Source: Silanimonas sp965368785 (GTDB lineage Bacteria; Pseudomonadota; Gammaproteobacteria; Xanthomonadales; Xanthomonadaceae). From it: DNA of 31,447 bases. The notes beneath the pieces were generated by a model, which saw only the letters and a program-made list of their open reading frames with translations, had not been told where the DNA came from and ran no database searches. Every line of letters begins with the position of its first letter. Positions within the stretch are counted from its first letter, which is position 1. The position numbers and the translations under genes are program-made. Positions 1-7,963 of this stretch are shown in pieces. The DNA is taken from the NCBI GenBank assembly GCA_965368785.1, contig CBDUOG010000020.1, positions 1 to 31,447 of the forward strand, written 5' to 3'.

Positions 1-1
1 G

Positions 2-340
2 CTGCAGGACTTTTTTGACTACAACCAGTTCTTAGATTTGGCCGATGATTTGCTGCGTGATATGGACCTAGAGGGTGTGTTTCAAATCGCCAGCTTTCAC
101 CCGGATTACCAATTCGCCGGTGCGGATCAGAATGACCCGGCTAATTACAGCAATCGCAGCCCTTATCCGATGTTGCATATATTGCGCGAGGCGCAGCTCG
201 AAGAAGTAATTGAAACGTATCCGGATGTTGAAGTCATACCCGAGCGCAATATCAACTTGTTGCGCTCTATGGGTCTGCAGAAAATGACCGAGATGCTCGA
301 TCGCTGCGATGGCGAAACGTCTAAACCTGAACCTGAGTAA
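2..340 (+). CDS. DUF1415 family protein, 5'-truncated
   Basis: The reading frame is open from base 2, so the start lies outside the window and only the C-terminal 112 residues are seen. The sequence runs through a DFFDYNQFLDLADDLL stretch, then FQIASFHPDYQFAG, then NRSPYPMLHILRE. This matches my memory of the DUF1415 family, small cytoplasmic proteins of unknown biochemical role common in Gammaproteobacteria. The HPDYQF and NRSPYPMLH blocks are rich in conserved His, Asp and Arg, which suggests ligand binding or an enzyme, but no reaction can be assigned. Its 3' end overlaps the convergent hemolysin III gene by 20 bases. No terminator is visible in the overlap. Confidence 0.85.
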   Translation: MQDFFDYNQFLDLADDLLRDMDLEGVFQIASFHPDYQFAGADQNDPANYSNRSPYPMLHILREAQLEEVIETYPDVEVIPERNINLLRSMGLQKMTEMLDRCDGETSKPEPE

Positions 341-956
341 CCACACCCAGAACGGCCGCAAAGTGGCAGGTGCTGCCGGCCAAAACGAAAAGGTGCCAGA
401 TGCTGTGGGCGTAGGGCATGCGCTTGCTGAGATAAAAAATGCAGCCCACGGTATAAGCGACGCCACCGGCGAGAAGCCACAAAAGAACGGTATCGGACAG
501 CGCAGCAACCAGCGGTTTGGCGATGATCAGCGCAACCCAGCCCATGCCGATGTACATCAGCGTCGACAGTTTCTTGAAACGGCCCGTATAAAATAATTTA
601 AACACAACGCCGCTCAATGCCAGTGTCCAGACCACTGCGAACAAAGGCCAGCCCCAGTCTGCGCGCAGGCTCACCAACGCAAACGGCGTGTAGGTACCCG
701 CAATCAGCAGGTAGATTGCGCAATGGTCCAGGACTTTGAGCTTTTGCTTCAAGCCTTCAAAGGGAATGGCGTGGTAAAGCGTCGATGCGCTGTACAGCAG
801 AATCAGAGCGAACACGAAAATCGCACCGCTGACGATTTGCCAGACATCACCGGATATCGCGGCTAGCGTCATCAGTACCGCACCGGCACCGATGCTCGCC
901 ACGGCGCCGAGGCCATGGGTGATTGCATTGACGATTTCTTCGCGGTGGTGGCTCAC
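321..956 (-). CDS. trhA: Hemolysin III family (PAQR/YqfA-type) membrane protein
   Basis: A 211-residue polytopic inner-membrane protein with about seven hydrophobic segments, the usual size for the bacterial hemolysin III (TrhA/YqfA) branch of the PAQR superfamily. Family signatures are present: REEIVNAITHGLGA at the N-terminus, the SASTLYH motif near residue 60, LDHCAIYLLIAGTYTPF near residue 77, and a C-terminal HSIWHLFVLAGSTCHF. The conserved His and Asp residues of these motifs are the putative zinc ligands of PAQR proteins. The E. coli homologue has been linked to membrane energetics and fatty acid metabolism; a haemolytic function should not be assumed from the name. The gene stands alone and overlaps DUF1415 tail to tail. 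About 118 non-coding bases separate it from sbtB on the same strand. Confidence 0.9.
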   Translation of the reverse strand: MSHHREEIVNAITHGLGAVASIGAGAVLMTLAAISGDVWQIVSGAIFVFALILLYSASTLYHAIPFEGLKQKLKVLDHCAIYLLIAGTYTPFALVSLRADWGWPLFAVVWTLALSGVVFKLFYTGRFKKLSTLMYIGMGWVALIIAKPLVAALSDTVLLWLLAGGVAYTVGCIFYLSKRMPYAHSIWHLFVLAGSTCHFAAVLGVVTQVQV

Positions 957-1074
957 GCAGAACCTCTATTGAACGGTTTAAGGCATTGTACGCGCGAATG
1001 GCGGTCAGTTTAGGCTTCACTCTGAACCAAATGAACCGATGTATTCAGTTAGTGCGCCTGTCTAGCTGATCCTG

Positions 1075-1389
1075 CTAGTTAAATTTCTCCGGTCGAAGCA
1101 CTTCCACCTCACTGGTGTACATAATCATGCCGTAATTGTCGTAGTAGTTGGCTTGTAGGTGCTGGGTGATTTTGTCGGCGGTTTCTTCGTCGCATACCAC
1201 CTCGATGCGGATATTGCTCGCCGCCTCCCAGTTCGCCTGGCGCATGCCACGACTGCCCCGGCCACGCGCGTCGGTAACGGTATGGCCTTTGGCGCCGAGA
1301 CCTTCGATATCACGCAGCAAGGTGCGCTCTAAGGCTGCCTCGGTGATGATGGTCAGAAGTTTGCGCATATTGGGCTTGTCTGAGTTCAT
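1075..1389 (-). CDS. sbtB: PII-like signalling protein SbtB
   Basis: A 104-residue protein of the PII/GlnB-like fold. MRKLLTIITEAALE forms the first strand and helix, the T-loop region is TDARGRGSRGMRQANWE, and IRIEVVCDEETADKITQHL forms the second repeat. In cyanobacteria SbtB binds adenine nucleotides including cAMP and controls the bicarbonate transporter SbtA; the same partnership is inferred here because the gene starts only 3 bases after sbtA. The start at 1389 is supported by GGAGG lying inside the last codons of sbtA, about 7 bases upstream, suggesting translational coupling. The protein ends at VLRPEKFN and has no C-terminal Cys pair, so the redox R-loop of some cyanobacterial SbtB proteins is absent. 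A generic PII-like protein is the alternative, but the neighbour argues for SbtB. Confidence 0.88.
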   Translation of the reverse strand: MNSDKPNMRKLLTIITEAALERTLLRDIEGLGAKGHTVTDARGRGSRGMRQANWEAASNIRIEVVCDEETADKITQHLQANYYDNYGMIMYTSEVEVLRPEKFN

Positions 1390-1392
1390 CGC

Positions 1393-2343
1393 TTAGCCTC
1401 CAAAAAGGGCATGGGCTTTTCGCGCCAATGCGTAATACAAGGGTATGCCGATAAGCACGTTAAACGGGAAGGTGACACCCAGCGCGGCGGCCAATGACAG
1501 GGTCGGGTTGGCTTCCGGCACGGAAATTCGCATCGCTGCCGGCACGGCGATATACGACGCACTTGCGGCCAAAATGGCCAGCATCGCGGTTCCGCCCACA
1601 GACAGCCCCATCAGCAGGGCCAGAGCGGTGCCTACGAGGGCGGAAAATAGCGGCATGGCGACTGCAAACACCAGTAGGAATAGCCCGTGTTGGCGCAAGC
1701 TGCCAAATTGAGCGGCGGTGATCAGACCCATCTCTAACAGGAAGATCGCCAGAATCCCTTTAAACAGATCAAAGAACAGCGGTGCGATTGAGCCCAGATT
1801 TTCCGGGCCGGACGCCCAGCCGATAAGCAGGCCGCCGAGCAGCAGCATAATGCCTTTACCGAGAAATACTTCATGGGTAACGGTCGCCCATTGTGTTTTG
1901 CGGCTCAGGCCGCGGGCCAACACGATACCGATCAGGATTGCGGGTACTTCAAGCATCACCAGCAGCAAGGGCATATGCGCTTCAAAGCTGATCATTTGCG
2001 TGCCAAAGTAGGCCACTGCTACGGCGTACGTACCAACGCTGACCGAGCCGTAGTGCGCTGCGATCGATGCCGAGTCTGCGCGTTTGAGTTTGCCCAAGCC
2101 GCGCAATACCGGATAAGCCGCCAGCGGTAAGAATAGTCCCATGCCAATCACCATCAGCATCTGTGGCAGGAGGTTGCCAAAGGGCTGTTTGGCTAGCTCA
2201 ACGCCGCCCTTAAGGCCGATGGCAATAAGCAACAGCATGCTCACGAATTCGTAGATCGCCGAAGGCAGGCGCAATTCAGAGCGCAGCAGGCCGGCAATCA
2301 GCCCAAAAAGGAAAAATAGAATGATCGGGTCAATGGCTGTCAT
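1393..2343 (-). CDS. sbtA: Sodium-dependent bicarbonate transporter SbtA
   Basis: A 316-residue, very hydrophobic protein with about ten membrane segments, resembling the SbtA (DUF897) family of sodium-dependent bicarbonate permeases. Recognisable stretches are LRLPSAIYEFVSMLLLIAIG with GLKGGVEL near residues 25-50, HYGSVSVGTYAVA near residue 97, and ASYIAVPAAMRISVPEANP near residue 265. The last is the second-half counterpart of the first in the inverted repeat typical of this fold. It would import bicarbonate using the sodium gradient at the inner membrane. It is first in a two-gene unit with sbtB. The ribosome-binding site is weak. The promoter must lie in the roughly 130 bases shared divergently with the lipoprotein gene at 2476. 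Bicarbonate as substrate is inferred from family and partner. Confidence 0.88.
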   Translation of the reverse strand: MTAIDPIILFFLFGLIAGLLRSELRLPSAIYEFVSMLLLIAIGLKGGVELAKQPFGNLLPQMLMVIGMGLFLPLAAYPVLRGLGKLKRADSASIAAHYGSVSVGTYAVAVAYFGTQMISFEAHMPLLLVMLEVPAILIGIVLARGLSRKTQWATVTHEVFLGKGIMLLLGGLLIGWASGPENLGSIAPLFFDLFKGILAIFLLEMGLITAAQFGSLRQHGLFLLVFAVAMPLFSALVGTALALLMGLSVGGTAMLAILAASASYIAVPAAMRISVPEANPTLSLAAALGVTFPFNVLIGIPLYYALARKAHALFGG

Positions 2344-2475
2344 GCCAGCATTCTATTCGTTTTTCTTCGTCGTGATTGTGCTGGGTCGAATTGAGATAGC
2401 TCATCCTTGCGCATTCCGAATACTGGTCAAGAACACAGCGGCAATCTAAACTCGTGCTTTGCAATGGAGAATTAT

Positions 2476-2940
2476 ATGAAAGCTTTTGTTTTGGCTGCGG
2501 CCGTATTGATCTTGTCGGCCTGCGCCGTATCGCCTCCGCCTAAGGCGAATGTTGAGAAAGCCTCCAATGCAAATGCCAGTCTCGACTCCGAACGTGAGTT
2601 AGCCGCTAATATCTTGCATATGCTCCTGGCCAAGCGTGGGCCGGGCATGATGTGTCTGCAAGAAGGCTATGCCGCGTGCTTTGATCAAACACAAGAGGAC
2701 TGCTTGGCTGAGCTTGCCGGTTATTCGCCTGCCTGCGCTGATCTGGCCAAAGTAAAATCGGATGCCGCGAGCAAAGAAGATGCGGCACACGTGATGGGCG
2801 AAGCATATGGCGCATGCGTCATCGGCAAGCAACTCGCGGCACATATCGAACAGGTAGACGAAATCGGTAGCTGCATGGAGGGTGTCAATTTTGACCAGAC
2901 CACGGCGATGGAAGCGATGTTGGGCAGTGAATCCAAATAG
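2476..2940 (+). CDS. Cysteine-rich putative lipoprotein (paralogue of the next gene)
   Basis: A 154-residue protein of unknown function. The chosen start has a GGAG 6 bases upstream and directly precedes a lipoprotein signal peptide with lipobox LSAC (Cys16); a longer upstream reading frame has no such support. The mature part contains six cysteines with regular spacing: C-x7-C-x7-C-x10-C, then 26 residues, then C-x18-C, followed by MEGVNFDQ. The next gene has nearly the same spacing and tail, so the two are tandem duplicates. The residue after the lipid Cys is Ala, which does not suggest inner-membrane retention, so outer membrane is likely. The cysteines probably form disulfides in the periplasm. 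No domain was recognised. Confidence 0.8.
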   Translation: MKAFVLAAAVLILSACAVSPPPKANVEKASNANASLDSERELAANILHMLLAKRGPGMMCLQEGYAACFDQTQEDCLAELAGYSPACADLAKVKSDAASKEDAAHVMGEAYGACVIGKQLAAHIEQVDEIGSCMEGVNFDQTTAMEAMLGSESK

Positions 2941-2954
2941 GATTTAAATCAACG

Positions 2955-3419
2955 ATGCTTATGCGTTTACGTATCGGGCTATCTGCTGTGTTCGCCGCTA
3001 TGTTGTTGCTTGCAGGAACGGGTCTCCACGCAGGTTCGACCGCAGCGCGCATGGCTCCGGACGCTGCAAGCCCAGCCTTGGTCGAACAACTACGCTTCTG
3101 GGAGTCCGAAGGGGTGGCTGCATTATGTGCCGTCCCCGAGTACGCAGCGTGTGCCGAATTGAGTCTGGCCGCATGCGTAGACAATTTGCAGCCGCACGCC
3201 TTTAAGTGTGCAGCCAATGCAATGGATCATGTGGTGCAGTACGTGCCGGAGCAGGAACATCAGCCCGGACAGATGATGCTGCAGACAATTGCTTGTCTGA
3301 ACAGCTGGCATTTAGCTCAACGCACGCAGGCCTTAGACGAGGCGCGGCAATGTATGAGTCAGGTCGATTTTCGGCAAAGCCCGGAACTGTCCGGGCGTTG
3401 GCAAGGCGGCGCCGACTAG
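2955..3419 (+). CDS. Cysteine-rich exported protein, paralogue of the lipoprotein at 2476
   Basis: A 154-residue protein with a Sec-type signal peptide (MLMRLRIGLSAVFAAMLLLA then GTGLHA, cleavage probably after residue 26) and no lipobox. The mature part repeats the cysteine pattern of the upstream gene: C-x7-C-x7-C-x10-C, 28 residues, C-x18-C, then MSQVDFRQ. The gap to the upstream stop is 14 bases, so the two are likely one transcript. The start is uncertain: ATG at 2955 or 2961, and the only Shine-Dalgarno-like AGGA is about 13 bases away. Soluble periplasmic localisation is inferred. The function is unknown and no catalytic motif is visible. Confidence 0.78.
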   Translation: MLMRLRIGLSAVFAAMLLLAGTGLHAGSTAARMAPDAASPALVEQLRFWESEGVAALCAVPEYAACAELSLAACVDNLQPHAFKCAANAMDHVVQYVPEQEHQPGQMMLQTIACLNSWHLAQRTQALDEARQCMSQVDFRQSPELSGRWQGGAD

Positions 3420-3436
3420 TATTCAGCGCAGATTTT

Positions 3437-5326
3437 TTACACCTCAAGCGTTGCTAGATCGCCTTTCTCTTCAAGCCAGGCTTTACGATCGCTGGCGCGC
3501 TTCTTATTGAGCAGCATGTCCATCAGCGCCGATGTCGTCTCCGGGTCATCGATGGTGAGTTGAACCAGGCGTCGGGTGTCCGGGTGAACCGCCGATTCGC
3601 GCAGCTGCGACGGATTCATCTCGCCCAGACCTTTGAATCGGGTGACGTTTAGCTGGCCGCGAATTTTTTCTTTTTCTATGCGCTCCAACAAGATGCGTTT
3701 TTCTTCTTCGTCGAGGGCGTAAAAAACCTGCTTGCCGATATCGATACGAAAAAGCGGCGGCATGGCGACAAAAATGTGGCCAGCCTCGACCAATGCCGGA
3801 AAATGTTTCAAAAATAATGCGGACAGCAAGGTCGCAATATGCAGGCCGTCCGAGTCGGCGTCAGCCAGAACAATGACCTTGCCGTAGCGCAGACCACTGA
3901 TGTCATCTGAGCCCGGGTCACAGCCGATGGCGACGGCCAGATCATGTACTTCCTGTGAGCCCAGTACGCTGGTTGACGCAACCTCCCAGGTGTTCAGGAT
4001 TTTTCCGCGCAGCGGCATGATCGCTTGAAAATCTTTATCGCGCGCCTGTTTCGCCGAACCACCGGCGGAGTCACCTTCGACCAGAAACAATTCGGTGCGA
4101 CCCAGATCCTGCGACATGCAGTCGGCAAGTTTTCCGGGCAGGGCCGGGCCTTGCGTGATTTTTTTTCGTACAACCTGCTTCTCAGTTTTTAACCGGGACT
4201 GGGCACGACTGATTGCCAGTTGCGCAATGGATTCGCCGACCTCCACGTTCTGGTTTAACCACAGCGAAAATGCGTCGTGACTGGCATTTTCGACAAACGC
4301 CGCTGCCTGTCGCGATGACAGTCGTTCTTTGGTCTGCCCGCTAAATTGCGGGTCGCTCATCTTGATGGATAAGACGTAGCTGATCCGGTCCCACACGTCT
4401 TCGGGCGCGATTTTTACGCCGCGCGGCAACAAGTTTCGAAAATCACAGAACTCGCGTAGTGCGTCGGTCAGGCCGCTGCGCAGCCCGTTAACGTGGGTGC
4501 CGCCTTGCGCGGTGGGGATCAGGTTCACGTAGCTTTCCTGTACCAGCTCGCCCTCAGGCATCCAGGCTAAAGCCCAATCTACTGCTTCGCCTTCTTTGCT
4601 CAGGGTGCCCATGAATAAATTGGCAGGCAATAGCTCCCAGTCGGCTAAGGCGCCGCGCAAATAGTCGCGCAAACCATCTTCATAGAACCATTCGTTGCGC
4701 TCTCCGCTACTTTCTTCAAACAGTTTGACCGTCAATCCCGGGCACAAAACGGCCTTGGCGCGCAGATTGTGGCGCAGCGCTTTTGCGGAAATTTTCGGGC
4801 TGTCAAAATAGCTGGTTTCGGGCCAGAAGCGTACGCGCGTGCCGGTATTTCGTTTGCCGACGGTACCAATGGATTTCAGTGGCCGAACCCGATCACCGTG
4901 GCTGAATTCCATTTCAAACTCTTCACCATCGCGCTTGATTCCAACAATCACTTTGCTGGACAGCGCGTTGACCACGGACACGCCGACACCGTGCAGGCCG
5001 CCGGAGAATGTGTAATTTTTACTACTGAACTTACCGCCGGCATGCAAACGGGTCATGATCAGCTCAACGCCCGGGATTTTTTCTTCCGGGTGAATATCGA
5101 CAGGCATACCCCGACCGTCATCAATAACTTCACAACTACCGTCGCTGAAAAGCGTGACTTCAATGGTTTTGGCATGGCCAGCCAGGGCCTCATCAACCGA
5201 GTTGTCCACGACTTCCTGCGCCAGATGGTTCGGGCGGCTGGTGTCGGTGTACATGCCGGGTCGGCGTTTAACCGGGTCCAGGCCGGAAAGGACTTCAATA
5301 TCGGCGGCGTTATAGCGAGAACTCAT
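3437..5326 (-). CDS. parE: DNA topoisomerase IV subunit B
   Basis: At 629 residues this is the full length of proteobacterial ParE and shorter than GyrB, lacking the GyrB-specific insert. The GHKL ATPase motifs are present: EVVDNSVDEA with the catalytic Glu at 38 and Asn at 42, DDGRGMPVD near 70, and GGLHGVGVSVVNALS near 108. The Toprim domain has EGDSAGGSA near 415 and DADSDG near 489, which hold the catalytic Glu and metal-binding Asp residues. With ParC, not in this window, it forms the heterotetramer that decatenates replicated chromosomes and relaxes supercoils in an ATP-dependent reaction. It is divergent from pyrG with about 150 bases between. The Shine-Dalgarno sequence is poor. Confidence 0.97.
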   Translation of the reverse strand: MSSRYNAADIEVLSGLDPVKRRPGMYTDTSRPNHLAQEVVDNSVDEALAGHAKTIEVTLFSDGSCEVIDDGRGMPVDIHPEEKIPGVELIMTRLHAGGKFSSKNYTFSGGLHGVGVSVVNALSSKVIVGIKRDGEEFEMEFSHGDRVRPLKSIGTVGKRNTGTRVRFWPETSYFDSPKISAKALRHNLRAKAVLCPGLTVKLFEESSGERNEWFYEDGLRDYLRGALADWELLPANLFMGTLSKEGEAVDWALAWMPEGELVQESYVNLIPTAQGGTHVNGLRSGLTDALREFCDFRNLLPRGVKIAPEDVWDRISYVLSIKMSDPQFSGQTKERLSSRQAAAFVENASHDAFSLWLNQNVEVGESIAQLAISRAQSRLKTEKQVVRKKITQGPALPGKLADCMSQDLGRTELFLVEGDSAGGSAKQARDKDFQAIMPLRGKILNTWEVASTSVLGSQEVHDLAVAIGCDPGSDDISGLRYGKVIVLADADSDGLHIATLLSALFLKHFPALVEAGHIFVAMPPLFRIDIGKQVFYALDEEEKRILLERIEKEKIRGQLNVTRFKGLGEMNPSQLRESAVHPDTRRLVQLTIDDPETTSALMDMLLNKKRASDRKAWLEEKGDLATLEV

Positions 5327-5474
5327 GGATTTAGCGGGTTTCCAGATATTTTTGGAGGCAAGATTGCAGGCTGCTGAGCATGGGCTGCCGGAGAGAATCG
5401 GTCAAGACTTGCATTGACACTCGCGGTGGAGCCGCAATGAGGCTAAAATATCGCTTTCCAGCCAAGTGCATTTC

Positions 5475-7133
5475 ATGACACCTCTGATTTTCGTCACCGG
5501 CGGCGTGGTCTCTTCCTTAGGGAAGGGGATTGCGGCCGCCTCTCTTGCGGCCATTTTGGAAGCACGCGGTCTGCGCGTCACCATGATGAAGCTCGATCCC
5601 TACATTAATGTCGATCCGGGCACGATGAGTCCGTTCCAGCACGGCGAGGTCTATGTGACCGACGATGGTGCGGAAACGGATTTGGATCTGGGCCATTACG
5701 AGCGGTTCATCCGCACTCACTTGACCCGTAAGAACTCGGTGACCACCGGACGTATTTACGAAAATGTGATCCGTAAGGAGCGTCGCGGCGACTATCTGGG
5801 CGCCACCGTTCAGGTGATTCCGCACATTACCGACGAAATTAAGCGCTGCATCGACGCTGCTACCGAAGGCTTTGATATTGCCCTGGTCGAAATTGGCGGC
5901 ACGGTCGGCGATATTGAATCGCTGCCATTTCTCGAAGCGATTCGTCAGATACGTACCGAGCGGGGTCCCGAATTTGCATTGTTTATGCACTTGACCTTGG
6001 TGCCGTATATCGCGGCAGCCGGCGAGTTAAAAACCAAGCCAACCCAGCACTCGGTGAAAGAGCTTCGCTCGATTGGTATCCAGCCTGACGTTCTTATTTG
6101 CCGCAGCGAACAGCCGCTTCCAGAAGGTGAGCGACGTAAAATTGCGCTGTTTACCAACGTGCCGGAGCGCGCGGTTATTTCTGCGGTTGATCTGGATAAC
6201 ATCTATAAGATTCCGGGTTGGTTGCATGCGCAAAAGCTCGATCAAATCGTTGTTGATGCCCTGCGTTTGGGCGATAAAGTTAAAGAAGCCGATTTGTCTG
6301 AGTGGGAAGCCGTGGTCGATGCCACCAGCCATCCGGTCGATGAAGTGACGGTTGCTGTGGTCGGTAAGTACATCGATCATCAGGATGCCTACAAGTCGAT
6401 TGCCGAAGCGCTCAAACACGGTGGTTTGCGTCAGCGTACAAAAGTCACACTGAAGTGGCTTGAGTCCGAGCAAATTGAAAATGAGGGCGTAGGCGCATTG
6501 CAGGATGTGCATGCCATCTTGGTGCCCGGTGGATTCGGTGACCGCGGTTTCGAAGGCAAAATTGCGACGGTTCGCTATGCACGCGAAAACAATATTCCGT
6601 ATTTCGGCATTTGCTACGGCATGCAAGCAGCCGTGGTTGATTACGCGCGACATGTGGCTGGCCTAGAGGGCGCAAACACGACCGAAAATAAGCGCCCGAC
6701 GCCGCATCCGGTAATCGGCTTAATTACTGAGTGGCGCACAACCACCGGTGAAAAAGAATTGCGCAGCGAGGATTCGGATCTGGGCGGTACCATGCGTCTG
6801 GGTGCGCAAGAATGCCGTCTCAAGCCGGGCACACGCTCACGCGATCTGTATGGCAAAGATGTGATCTTCGAGCGTCACCGCCACCGTTTTGAGTTTAATA
6901 ATCGTTATCGCACGCAGCTTGAAGAAGCGGGCTTGGTAATCGCAGGCAAGTCAATGGACGACCTTCTGGTTGAGGTCGTTGAGGTGCCCAATCATCCGTG
7001 GTTTGTGGCCTGTCAGTTTCATCCGGAATTCACATCGACGCCGCGCGACGGTCACCCATTGTTCGTCGGGTTTATTCGCGCTGCTCGCGAGCAAAAGGCC
7101 GGCGGCAAATTATTGAGGGAAGCACGCGCATGA
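5475..7133 (+). CDS. pyrG: CTP synthase
   Basis: A 552-residue CTP synthase that aminates UTP to CTP using ATP and glutamine. The N-terminal synthetase domain begins with IFVTGGVVSSLGKGI (P-loop) and contains KLDPYINVDPGTMSP. The C-terminal class I glutamine amidotransferase has GICYGMQ with the catalytic Cys, and CQFHPEF with the catalytic His and Glu. The ATG at 5475 gives the canonical MTPLIFVTGG start; a GTG three codons earlier is in frame but less likely. It heads a run of closely spaced genes through truD and overlaps kdsA by the ATGA arrangement. No strong Shine-Dalgarno is visible. Tyr where many gammaproteobacterial enzymes have Leu in GICxGMQ is a conservative oddity. Confidence 0.97.
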   Translation: MTPLIFVTGGVVSSLGKGIAAASLAAILEARGLRVTMMKLDPYINVDPGTMSPFQHGEVYVTDDGAETDLDLGHYERFIRTHLTRKNSVTTGRIYENVIRKERRGDYLGATVQVIPHITDEIKRCIDAATEGFDIALVEIGGTVGDIESLPFLEAIRQIRTERGPEFALFMHLTLVPYIAAAGELKTKPTQHSVKELRSIGIQPDVLICRSEQPLPEGERRKIALFTNVPERAVISAVDLDNIYKIPGWLHAQKLDQIVVDALRLGDKVKEADLSEWEAVVDATSHPVDEVTVAVVGKYIDHQDAYKSIAEALKHGGLRQRTKVTLKWLESEQIENEGVGALQDVHAILVPGGFGDRGFEGKIATVRYARENNIPYFGICYGMQAAVVDYARHVAGLEGANTTENKRPTPHPVIGLITEWRTTTGEKELRSEDSDLGGTMRLGAQECRLKPGTRSRDLYGKDVIFERHRHRFEFNNRYRTQLEEAGLVIAGKSMDDLLVEVVEVPNHPWFVACQFHPEFTSTPRDGHPLFVGFIRAAREQKAGGKLLREARA

Positions 7134-7963
7134 AGTTAGCCGGATTTGACGTTGGACTAGATAAGCCGCTGTTCCTGATTGCTGGTCCGTGCGTGATCGA
7201 GTCATTGCAATTACAGATGGATACCGCCGGCAAGCTCAAGGAAATCTGCGGCAAGCTAGGCGTGCCGCTTATTTTCAAATCGAGTTTCGACAAAGCCAAT
7301 CGCACATCGCTGAGCGGCTTTCGTGGGCCGGGCATGGAAGAAGGCCTGAAGATCCTCGAGCAGGTCAAAAAGCAGATTGGCGTGCCGGTCTTGACCGATG
7401 TGCATGAATACACGCCGATGGATGAAGTCGCAGCGGTCGTCGATGTGCTGCAGACCCCGGCATTTTTGTGCCGGCAGACCGACTTCATTCAAAAGGTATG
7501 CGCAGCAGGTAAGCCGGTCAACGTGAAGAAAGGTCAGTTCTTGTCCCCGTGGGAAATGAAGCATGTGGCCGAAAAGGCGCTGGCTACCGGTAACCCGGGC
7601 ATTATGGTGTGTGAGCGCGGCGCCAGTTTCGGTTACAACAATCTGGTGTCGGATATGCGTTCGCTGGCGGTTATGCGCGACACCGGCTGTCCCGTGGTGT
7701 TTGATGCCACGCATTCGGTGCAATTGCCCGGCGGTGCCGGTGGCAAATCCGGTGGCCAGCGCGAGTTCGTTCCGGTCTTGGCACGCGCCGCAGTTGCGGT
7801 GGGTATTTCCGGCTTATTCGCCGAAACCCATCCCGACCCGAGCAAGGCGCTGTCTGATGGACCCAATGCCTGGCCGCTTGATCAAATGGCCAACTTGCTT
7901 GAGAGCTTGGTGGAGATTGATCAGCTGGTGAAAAAGCAAATGAAGCGGGACGGCGTGATATGA
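7130..7963 (+). CDS. kdsA: 3-deoxy-8-phosphooctulonate synthase, probably metal-dependent class
   Basis: A 277-residue enzyme that condenses phosphoenolpyruvate with arabinose 5-phosphate to KDO 8-phosphate, the precursor of the inner LPS sugar. Motifs include LIAGPCVIES at the N-terminus, FKSSFDKANRTS, LTDVHE, NVKKGQFLSPWEMK, CERGASFGYNNLV and FDATHSVQ. The Cys at residue 21 in AGPCVIES corresponds to the metal-ligand Cys of metallo-KDO8P synthases; E. coli KdsA has Asn there, so a metal-dependent enzyme is inferred. The start at 7130 overlaps the pyrG stop (ATGA) and has AGGGA 9 bases upstream. The 3' end overlaps the following secreted-protein gene by 4 bases. Confidence 0.96.
   Translation: MKLAGFDVGLDKPLFLIAGPCVIESLQLQMDTAGKLKEICGKLGVPLIFKSSFDKANRTSLSGFRGPGMEEGLKILEQVKKQIGVPVLTDVHEYTPMDEVAAVVDVLQTPAFLCRQTDFIQKVCAAGKPVNVKKGQFLSPWEMKHVAEKALATGNPGIMVCERGASFGYNNLVSDMRSLAVMRDTGCPVVFDATHSVQLPGGAGGKSGGQREFVPVLARAAVAVGISGLFAETHPDPSKALSDGPNAWPLDQMANLLESLVEIDQLVKKQMKRDGVI

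Noticed and set aside
321..956. Hemolysin III as a virulence toxin
   Set aside because: The family name is historical; this is a PAQR-type polytopic membrane protein found widely in non-pathogens.
1062..1078. CTAGC/GCTAG hairpin over the sbtB stop as a terminator
   Set aside because: Only 5 bp, 7-base loop and no T-run on the minus strand after it.
4769..5377. 202-residue open frame on the plus strand opposite parE
   Set aside because: ParE is certain in this interval; the antisense frame has no signal, motif or ribosome site supporting it.
5414..5449. TTGACA (5414-5419) and TAAAAT (5444-5449) upstream of pyrG as a promoter
   Set aside because: The spacer would be 24 bases, far from the usual 16-18. 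A promoter is expected in this gap, but I could not place it with confidence.
5517..5990. Long open frames opposite pyrG and other conserved genes
   Set aside because: They are antisense to well-supported genes, have no recognisable domain, and follow from codon bias in the real frame.
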